The notes beneath the pieces were generated by a model. It had not been told where the DNA came from. It did not search any database and saw nothing but the letters and a program-made list of their open reading frames with translations. DNA of 64,000 nucleotides, from positions 4,019,001 through 4,083,000 of the forward strand of contig CP126206.1 in NCBI GenBank assembly GCA_030272155.1. The letters run 5' to 3'. Every line of letters starts with the position of its first letter. Positions within the stretch are counted from its first letter, which is position 1. Of this stretch, positions 48,456 to 64,000 are shown piece after piece. The DNA comes from Tetradesmus obliquus. Taxonomy: Eukaryota; Chlorophyta; Chlorophyceae; Sphaeropleales; Scenedesmaceae. A program made the translations under genes and the position numbers.

Positions 48456-51400
48456 GTGTCGGCTGAGTAGGCCAGCGGACATAGACAGTGCCATATATTG
48501 CCATTCTAAACCACCCGCACAAAGGCTAGCACACTGCAGGAGCAAGCACGAAACAATGTATGTTTCCATATTATTATTATTTGCTTTTTCGCTTACAATC
48601 CCATCCATGCTCACCGCTGCATGTCCCAGGCCAGGTTGGCTGCTGTCTTGCCGTACTTGTCAGCGGCCTTCCTCACCTCCCCTAAATCAACACTAAATGT
48701 TTCTGCACAGCAGCTGCTCAAACTTCAAATCTCCCATGCTCACCGCTGCATGTCCCAGGCCAGGTTGGCTGCCGTCTGCCATACTTGTCGGCAGCCTTCC
48801 TCACGTCACATCACACACGCAGGTTACGTGTATGTATGTGGTCACCTCAACTGTACATCGCGCCATCTGAGCAGTAAACTGTTCTCCCAAGAACAGCAAC
48901 GCTCACCGCTGCATGTCCCAGGCCAAATTGGCTGCTGTCTTGCCATACTTGTCAGCCGTCTTCCTCACATCACCCCGCGCCCCGCTGGCAGTAGGCGCAC
49001 CGGCCAGCGGCCCCCCTGGCCCCTCTGCTGCCGCCAGCGCCATGAGTTTCAGGTTGGCCCGCAGCAGCAGCCGCACGATGGCCGCATCGCCCTGCGGCAA
49101 CAGTTACGCAGCCGGTTTCAGTGTACATCAGCCTTGTTGGGTATGCTCGTCTGCTGCCGCCAGCGCCATGAGCTTCACGTTGGCCCGCAGCAGCAGCCGA
49201 ACGATGGCCGCATCACCCTGCGACAACAATAATGCAGCAGCCCATTCAGTGTACATCAGCATTGTTAGATATGCCCCTCTGCTGCCGCCAGCGCCATGAG
49301 CTTAACTTTGGCCCGCAGCAGCAGCCGCACGATGGCCGCATCGCCCTGCGACAACAGTTACGCAGCCGGTTTCAGTGTACATCAGCATTGCTGGGTATGC
49401 TTGTCTACTGCCACCAGCGCCATGAGCTTCACGTTGGCCCACAGCAGCAGCCGCACGATGGCCGCATCGCCCTGCGACAATAGTTACGCAGCCGGTTTCA
49501 CTGTACATCAGCCTTGTTGGGTTTGCTTGTCTGCTGCCGCCAGGGCCATGAGCTTCACGTTGGCCCGCAGCAGCAGCCCTGAATGGCCGCATCCCCCTGC
49601 AGCAAAAACGCAGCAAGCCATGTTAGTGTATATCAGCATTGTTGGGTTTGCTCGTCTGCTGCCGCCATCGCCATAAGTTTCACGTTGGCCCGCAGCGGCA
49701 GCCGCACGATGGCCGCATCACCCTGCGACAACAACACAGCAGCCACCGCTTTAGCAGAACATTACACCATCAGCTGCAAGCACTAGGCTGCTGGAGCAAC
49801 AACGCACCAAGAGCAACAATAACGTGCATGGGCACACCTTCATCGCTGCCAGGTGCAGCGGCGTGCTGCCCGCATTGGCTGCTACAGCGCCCATGGTGTC
49901 ACTGACACTTGGCACTGCCAGCGAGGCCCCAGCATTGACCAGTGGCTGTGTGTCCGTCATACACCAAAACCACAAACAACGACACACATACTGAACATAA
50001 ATTGTTAACATGCTGACAACGCACCTTCATTGCTGCCAGGTGCAGCGGTGTGCTGCCTGCATTGGCTGCCACCGCTCCCATGGTGTCACTAACGCTTGGC
50101 ACTGCCAGCGACGCCCCAGCGTTGACCAGCAGCTGTGGCCCCATCATACACCAAGACTGCATACAACAACACACATCATACAAAGATCGTGTAACACGCA
50201 TACGCACCTTCATTGCTGCCAGGTGCAGTGGCGTGCTGCCCGCATTGGCTGCCACCGCCCCCATGGTGTCACTGACGCTTGGCACTGCCAGCGAGGCGCC
50301 TGCATTGACCAGCGCCTTGACCATGTCTGGCCGGCCTTTCCAGGCTGCATAGTGCAAGGGGGTGAGCCCGGTGTGTGTGGTGACATCAACCAGCCTGCGA
50401 AGCAGGCACAGCGATCATCAAATTGCAGCTGGGTGAGTTTGCAGCAGTAGAGGTCCTTCCAGGCAGCGTGGTGCAAAGGAGTGAGCTCGGTGTGCGTGGT
50501 GACGTCCACCAGCCTGAATAAAAGTATGTTGCAGGCACAGCAGGTGGCGGCAACTTAGAGGTTTGTTGCAGCAGCAGCTTGCACCTGATTGCTGAGCCAA
50601 CCAGCCTGCAGGGAAGAGGTGTTGCAGGCACGGCGAACAGCAAGTTGCAGCTGTGGAAGTAAGTGGCAGCAGAGGCCCTTCCAGGCTGCGTGGTACGGCA
50701 GTGTAAGCCCGGTGTGCGTGGTGACGTCAACCAGCCTGCATGGAAAGCGTTTGCAGGCACAGCAGACAGCAAGGGGCAGCATGGTCGGTGTATGCTGCTG
50801 CAGCAGTCTGCGACTGAACGTTGCAGCATCTCAAGAGGAAGTACCTACATATTGCAGTAGCAACTGCTGTCCTCGTCCACAGTGCTGGCGAGCTTCCTGC
50901 TGCTGCCCAACATGTAGCCGCCTGCTGCGAATCACGAAGTGCTGCCGCTGCTGCGCTTCAAGCTGCCATGCACGCAATGACACCTACCAGGCACACGCTG
51001 TGCTCCTTGCACGCACCTCATGCCCTCTCACCTGGCCACCCAACTGCCAGCTGCTCACTCCTGCTCTTCTTTTCCTGCTAACTGACACACCTACTAAAGC
51101 CCTGCGCCTGTCGTCATGCAGCCCTCGGCTCACCGGTGAACCCAACTGCTAGCTTCTGCCTCCTGCTCCTCCTGCCTCTCGCCATGCTGCTGTTCAGGGT
51201 GCCATACACGCCGCTATGCCCATCACCAAGCACCTCCTGCGCCCCTTGCCATGCTCTTCACGCCTTCGCAAGCCCTGTGCCCATCGCCATTGCAACCCTC
51301 GCCTCACCTGGGCACCCAGCTGCCACCAGCTGCCTCCTCCTCCTCTTCCTCCGCCCGCTGATCTACATGCAAAGCAAAGCCCTGTGCCCCATGCCGCAGG

Positions 51401-54400
51401 ACACTCGCCTCACCTGGGCACCCAGCTGCCGCCTGCTGCCTCCTGCTCCTCCTGCTGCTGCCCATGCTGCAGCAGCACCGCCAGGCACGCCGCCTGGCCC
51501 TGCCAAGCCGCATGGTGCACTGCAGTGGCGCCGCTGCTGTCGCCCCGCCTGGCATCTGCGCCTGCTGCCAGCAGCTCCGCCACTGCCTCAGGCTTGCCTG
51601 CCTTGACTGCTGCCATCAGTGGTGTGGTGCCTGCAGAAGATTGAATTACGGCACGACTTTGCGGACATGTGAGCAAGGGGAGCCCTGGCTGGCTCACAAG
51701 GCGCAACAGCGCTGCATTTGTGCGGAGGGCCTGTGCATGAGACATCATGCCTGCAGAAGAATCAGTAATAAGTGCTTCAATGGCTTCCGTTTGATGAATA
51801 GCTGCAGGTTTGTGATTTTGCGCACCGTCCATTGTCTTGGCGTTGATGCCGATGTCTGTGGACATGGGGATGGCGATGGCTGCAGGCAGCGGCACAGCGC
51901 TGGAGATGGCCTGGTTCACGGCCTGGTTCACCTGCAGCACCATCGGCAGACAAAGAGACCCCGACACATCTAGTCAGCACAGACGGCGCTTGGTGCTTGC
52001 AGGACCAGCATGCAAGCACGCCTGGTGCTGTTTGGATGCCCATGCGCCAAACACAGGCAGTTGATGCGCATGCAGCTGTCTCGTTCCATCGTGATTTATC
52101 GGCACATACTGAACTGCATAACAACGCTGCAGGATCTGACGCTTGCCGGAACAGCATGCATGCATGCCTGGTGCTGTTCTGCGGCACATATGTCACATCT
52201 GCCTGCATCAGCAGCTGCTGCAGCCAGCAGCTCTTGCACAACACGCACCTTGTTGAACTCTAGTTGATGCGGCCCTTGGGCTGTGCCTAGTATGCATGCA
52301 TGTGTCGTACTTGGATGCACCAGCAGTAGCTGCAGCTGGCTCTTACCTGATTGAACTCTAGTTGATGCGCCCCTTGAGCTCTTCCTAGTATGCATGCATG
52401 TGTCGTATTTAGATGCACCAGCAGCAGCTGCCGCTGGCCCTTACCTTGTTGAACTCATGAATGATGCGGCCCTTGGGCCGTGCCTAGTGTGTATGCATGT
52501 GTCGTAATTGGATGCACCAGCAGTAGCTGCAGCTGGCTCTTACCTTGTTGAACTCATGGTTGATGCGGCCCTTGGGCTGTGCCTAGTATGTATGCATGTA
52601 TCGTGTTTGGATGCACCAGCAGTACCTGCAGCGGGCTCTTACCTTGTTGAACTCGAGGTTGATGCGCCCCTTGAGCTCTTCCTAAAATGATGTATGCATG
52701 TGTTGTAATTGGATGCATCAGAGCAGTAGCTGCAGCTGGCTCTTACCTTGTTGAACTCGAGGTTGATGCGCCCCTTAAGCTCTTCCTAAAATGATGTATG
52801 CATGTGTTGTGATTGGATGCATGCGTGACAACTTACGGCTGTCCACTGTTTCCAGCAGCGGCGCAGTGTGGTGCACACAGTTGCGACGTGTACTTGAATA
52901 TGTGCATGCCCACTCACAGCAGCTGGGAGATGCCGTGCAAAGGCTGCAAAACTTCCAGTCTCTGGATCTGAAAACCATAGCGCGTGCTTTTGATGCGTGA
53001 CAACTTACGGCTGTCCACTGTTTCCAGCAGCGGCGCAGTGTGGTGCACACAGTTGCGACGTGTACTTGAATATGTGCATGCCCACTCACAGCAGCTGGGA
53101 GATGCCGTGCAAAGGCTGCAAAACTTCCAGTCTCTGGATCTGAAAACCATAGCGCGTGCTTTTGATGGCGTCTTGTATCAGCAGTGGCAGGGGTGCCCTG
53201 TCAACCCGCGTGATGCTGCTAGTGGTCATGGTGTCTACAGTACTTATGAGCGGTGGTTTGCGGCATGCTCTTCTGCTGACATGCTGTCTGTGAGCCCAGC
53301 TTTATGGTGCCCAGATTATGTCTCTCAAACTGCTGGGATCAACAGAGAGCATCTGGGGTCCCTGACCCGTTTCCGTTTGGGTGCTCATGATTTACGTGTC
53401 TGCAGTGGCAGGTGGCAGCGACCACCTGTGCCGCGAAGTGACAGGGTGTGCCTACGCCCTGGCTGCCAGTCTGAGGTTGTTGAGGATGAGTTTCATATGG
53501 TATTTGAGTGCCCTTTCTATGCACCAGTCCGCGAGCGATTTGCTATGTTGTTCGAACCCTTCGGGGACTCGTCACAAACATGGGCTACTATTGCTGGTTG
53601 CCACCCAGCAGGCGATGACATGATCACTTTTATGAAGCAGGCACCTGCTTTGGTGGCCGCTTTTGTGCACTGCTGCTATCTGATGCGGTGTCACCCGGAC
53701 ACTGATCCTGAGGTCCTTCTGTCCTCTCAGGCTATTGCTCAAGCTGTTGATGATGCTGATGAGTTTTTTTTCTGCGTTTTCGTCTGACGGTTTGGACGAT
53801 GATGAGCTGTTCTTCGATGTTTCCTCCCCCTATGAGCCTCTCGTTGGCTCCTGACTGGGGTTCCCACTCCTCGTTGAGTGGAGCATGTAATGTAATGTAA
53901 TGTAATGCATCAGAGCAGTAGCTGCAGCTGGCTCTTACCTTGTTGAACTCGTGGTTGATGCGGCCCTTGGGCTATGCCGAGTATGTATGCGTGTGTCGTA
54001 TTTGGATGCACCAGCAGTAGCTGCAGCTCAGTGGCCCAGTGGCCCTTACCTTGTTGAACTCATGGTTGATGCGGCCTTTGAGCTTGTCCTGCTTCTTCTG
54101 CCCTGCCAGCACCCCCTCCACAGCAGCAGCAACAGCCTTGAGCACCTACAGCAGCAGTGCCAGTAGCAGCAGCAGCAGGTGTGCCCAAGGCATGTGTGGA
54201 GCAGCGGCAGCAGCGCCACTGCTGTTGCAGCCATGTAGCAGCTTGCAGGAATGCGGCAGACAGCACACAGCAAGCAGCGCTATCGGCAGCTGGCAGGTCA
54301 CATGATCGCACAGCTGCTGTGAGTCATGCGCAGGTGGTCGACAAAGGTGGTCCAGCTGCTGCTGCATACCTGTGCATCTCCTCCCTGTGCTGCAAAGTGC

Positions 54401-55040
54401 CACAGGTTCTCTCCTGCCTTGGAGTGCGCGTACACAAGTGAGGGGTTCTGCTTCAGCAGCGCTTGGATGGCCTGCAGGAAAGGTGGAGGAGCGCCACAGC
54501 ATTGCATCTTGAGCATGGTGCCTGACTACTTGCAGGATGCAGTGTACTAAATTGCTGACCATGCAGATGATTTGCAAAGGTTTTGACCACGTGCCAGTGC
54601 AGGATGGCCTGCAGGAAAGGTGCAGGGGCGCCGGAGATTTCAAATTTCTCTGGAGTCCAGCGCGCACATGTTTACCGGCTTCTTGCAGGATGCAAGTTAC
54701 TGAGTTGCTGACGATGCAGATGAGTCAAAAATGTTCGACCGCTAGCATCAGCAGTACAATGCCTGCTGCTTTACTTGGTTGACTTGTCAACTCAAGCACC
54801 AGGTGCTGCTCCTGCCAGCTTGACCCACCGCCTCCTGGCAAGTGAGCAGGCTGCCTTCATGAACTGCGATGATTGCTGCTGCACTGTGCTACTGCAGCCT
54901 TGCAGGCGCTACAACACCAGCTGTGTCAAAGCAGCTTCCCCTGCACCACTGACCTGCAGGTCTCCATTCAACAAAGCCTGCATGAGAGCCAGCTCATCAG
55001 CCCTTGCTGCTTGCGCCTGTACAGATGCTTCGTTTCCCAT
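46896..55040 (-). CDS. Ankyrin repeat - U-box E3 ubiquitin ligase, 687 residues
   Basis: Eight exons: 54954-55040, 54370-54471, 54050-54145, 51414-51931, 50208-50394, 48907-49091, 47625-48363, 46896-47045; sum 2,064 nt, all phases agree. The N-terminus MGNEAS fits an N-myristoylation site. Ankyrin repeats follow: GTTPLMAAVKAGKPEAVAEL and GATAVHHAAWQGQAACLAVL in exon 4, THTGLTPLHYAAWKGRPDMV and AGSTPLHLAAMK in exon 5, GDAAIVRLLLRANLKLMALA in exon 6. Exon 7 has a Ser/Gln/Gly-rich linker. The U-box starts near residue 620 (PPGFVCPITNELLKDPVRAC) and ends in exon 8 with REAIAAWKAA. U-box proteins recruit E2 enzymes; ankyrins bind the substrate. Myristoylation would place it at membranes (inference). 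The U-box straddles the exon 7/8 junction. Confidence 0.88.
47100..47165 (-). repeat. Copy of U-box gene exon 8 5' edge
   Basis: GCCGCAG|GGGTGGTTCCAGCTGG then NMTPGGHILR. Confidence 0.85.
47172..47210 (-). mobile_element. LINE 3'-end fragment with (TGTAA)n tail
   Basis: Minus-strand CTCGTTGAGTGGAGCATGTA followed by (ATGTA)n; only about 20 bp of LINE body. Sense to the host gene, in intron 7. Confidence 0.8.
47305..47545 (-). repeat. Two copies of the U-box half-domain exon edge plus donor
   Basis: VCPITNELLKDPVRACDGLA and CSITNELLKDPVRACDGLAY, each followed by a GT donor (GTGAGT, GTGCGT). Both are open throughout. Confidence 0.93.
48372..48448 (-). repeat. (CTG)n tract before the acceptor of U-box gene exon 7
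   Basis: About 25 CTG units in sense, ending CTGGTGCCGCAG|GTCTGA. Confidence 0.92.
48611..48795 (-). repeat. Two copies of U-box gene exon 6 3' edge plus donor
   Basis: DKYGKTAANLAWDMQ with CG|GTGAGC near 48611-48670; a one-base deletion copy near 48738-48795. Confidence 0.9.
49150..49735 (-). repeat. Five-copy array of an ankyrin exon 5' edge (exon 6)
   Basis: GDAAIVRLLLRANVKLMALA units at about 125-bp spacing, each behind TTGTCGCAG. They share Val where the true exon has Leu (RANL). Confidence 0.93.
49840..50150 (-). repeat. Two copies of U-box gene exon 5 3' edge plus donor
   Basis: VNAGASLAVPSVSDTMGAVA...AAMK near 50028-50150 and 49840-49945, amino-acid identical over most of the length. 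Confidence 0.93.
50500..50745 (-). repeat. Three copies of U-box gene exon 5 5' edge
   Basis: LVDVTTHT(E/G)LTPLHHAAWKD-type units starting near 50515, 50609 (truncated) and 50739. Confidence 0.9.
51035..51340 (-). repeat. Three copies of U-box gene exon 4 3' edge plus donor
   Basis: GGSWVPR/ASSWVHR/SWQLGGQ-type ends with GTGAGG, GTGAGC and GTGAGA. Confidence 0.8.
52245..52790 (-). repeat. Six-copy array of U-box gene exon 3 3' edge plus donor
   Basis: Near-exact period of about 100 bp; each unit reads GRINxEFNK then GTAAGRG or similar. Two units carry TAG (ACTAGAG). A seventh unit at 53930-53975 is split off by the LINE. Confidence 0.93.
52821..53905 (+). mobile_element. 5'-truncated LINE with zinc-binding C-terminal domain
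   Basis: Inserted antisense in intron 3 of the U-box gene. The open frame (about 52996-53787) has the C-terminal Zn finger of LINE reverse transcriptases: RVCLRPGCQ...DEFHMVFECPFYAPVRERF. About 170 bp at its 5' end are tandemly duplicated (52822-52995, 52997-53165). It ends (TGTAA)n. The intact neighbouring exon-3 units give the empty site, ...GGATGCATCAGAG..., implying a short target duplication of about ATGCAT. Confidence 0.88.
53930..53975 (-). repeat. Seventh unit of the U-box gene exon 3 3'-edge array
   Basis: GGCCGCATCAACCACGAGTT then CAACAAG|GTAAGAG; separated from its sister units by the LINE. Confidence 0.9.
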
Positions 55041-55820
55041 GGCTGCAGTGAGACACTGTTTGATAAATGAGCAAATAACGAAGGTGGTGGCTATGATTCC
55101 CTTGCTTGCTGTGTTTAGGCCCTTGAGTATAGGTACAGACAGCGCAGTGGCCTGAGCTGTCCCAGACACATGCAGAGGGTGGTTGCAGCTGCCTGTAAAG
55201 GCTTAAGACGCAAAATTGCTTTTGATTGCCCAATATTGCCGAAAAGAAAGCCCAGGAAACTTGTGACGAGGACTGTTGAGTGCACCCAGCCTGATGGACG
55301 TGCAGTGGCGCTCAAACCGTGACCATCACGCACATATACACAAACAATGTTATAAGAGTCTCAAAGTAGTGTAAAGCTCTGTTTCTAGCCAGTGCATCAG
55401 CGACGCATGCTTTAAACTCGAACAGAAGTCGGGCGTGTGTAAAGACAGTCCGTTTGTCATTCGCTCACAGCTTCATCCATCACCGAGATACTTGACATAT
55501 GCTTAATAAACGACTTTCATTATCTATGTTACAGTTACATGGTCTCTCCCAGGGCAAGAAGTTTGACTGTGCCAGCACTGGCTGCGATCAGTCTCTTGCA
55601 GTCCATTCAATATGCATTTGATCGTGATCCGCGCAAACAAGTGCATTCTGGGCTATGCTGCATCAGTTGTGGGCCTCAACATGTCACAACCTGCTGAGCT
55701 GCCATTTCATGTTGGTCATGCTGGCATGAGGCCACACCTCTATGTATCAGCAGCAGGGGAAGCTAAGTGACTATGAAGTGTTGTGTAAGATCGCGGGCAT
55801 TGACGGTTCCCAGAGGCGAC
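55041..55820. promoter_or_regulatory. Divergent intergenic region between U-box gene and esterase B
   Basis: 780 bp between start codons. No exon seen. It should hold two divergent promoters; no clear TATA box was identified. Confidence 0.45.
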
Positions 55821-63995
<8,175 letters not shown>

Positions 63996-64000
63996 GCAGC

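Noticed and set aside
48903-49735. Regularly spaced near-identical repeats resembling a CRISPR array
   Set aside because: Units of about 125 bp carry splice sites and an ankyrin-coding edge, and the host is eukaryotic.

Overview
This is a nuclear segment of a green alga, most likely a core chlorophyte such as a scenedesmid or chlamydomonad relative. That placement is inferred from intron-dense genes with GT-AG introns, CTG/CAG microsatellites everywhere, a PC-esterase gene pair, a REJ-domain surface protein and TGTAA tails on a LINE. No bacterial features, rRNA or tRNA genes were seen. Long open frames read from the CTG/CAG tracts (poly-L, -C, -Q, -S, -A) are mostly artefacts; the genes were built from spliced exons whose phases agree. 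Left to right: the 5' part of an eIF4A-like helicase (minus, runs off the left edge); an unrecognised multi-exon gene (minus, 2.4-5.3 kb); a CCCH zinc finger-BACK-MATH-like gene (minus, 7.4-9.3 kb); repeats (9.9-10.7 kb); an 18-exon gene for a 2,216-residue secreted/type I membrane protein with saposin-like, REJ/PKD-like and one transmembrane segment (minus, 12.2-28.0 kb); divergently, an 8-exon TrmA/RumA-type RNA (uracil-5) methyltransferase of 626 residues (plus, 28.9-34.6 kb); a 9-exon secreted PC-esterase/TBL-like protein of 437 residues (minus, 36.4-45.1 kb); an 8-exon ankyrin/U-box ubiquitin ligase of 687 residues (minus, 46.9-55.0 kb); and a 9-exon paralogue of the PC-esterase, 396 residues (plus, 55.8-63.6 kb). 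In all five long gene models the summed exon lengths are multiples of three and every junction phase agrees. The dominant feature is architectural. At most splice junctions the intron carries 1-8 imperfect tandem copies of the adjacent exon edge. Donor-side copies repeat the exon 3' end plus its GT; acceptor-side copies repeat the intron end, AG and exon 5' end; terminal-exon copies, often each with its own stop, lie downstream of the true stop. The complete exon is always the one that splices in phase: first donor, last acceptor. Differences among copies are strongly biased to synonymous positions in several arrays, which is hard to explain if they are neutral debris. A second rule is that (CTG)n tracts in the sense orientation sit directly before the 3' splice site of many exons. 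The two esterase paralogues have exons 4-6 of exactly equal total length (473 nt) but different intron positions, so introns here appear to be gained or lost quickly; tandem duplication across exon edges is a plausible engine for this.
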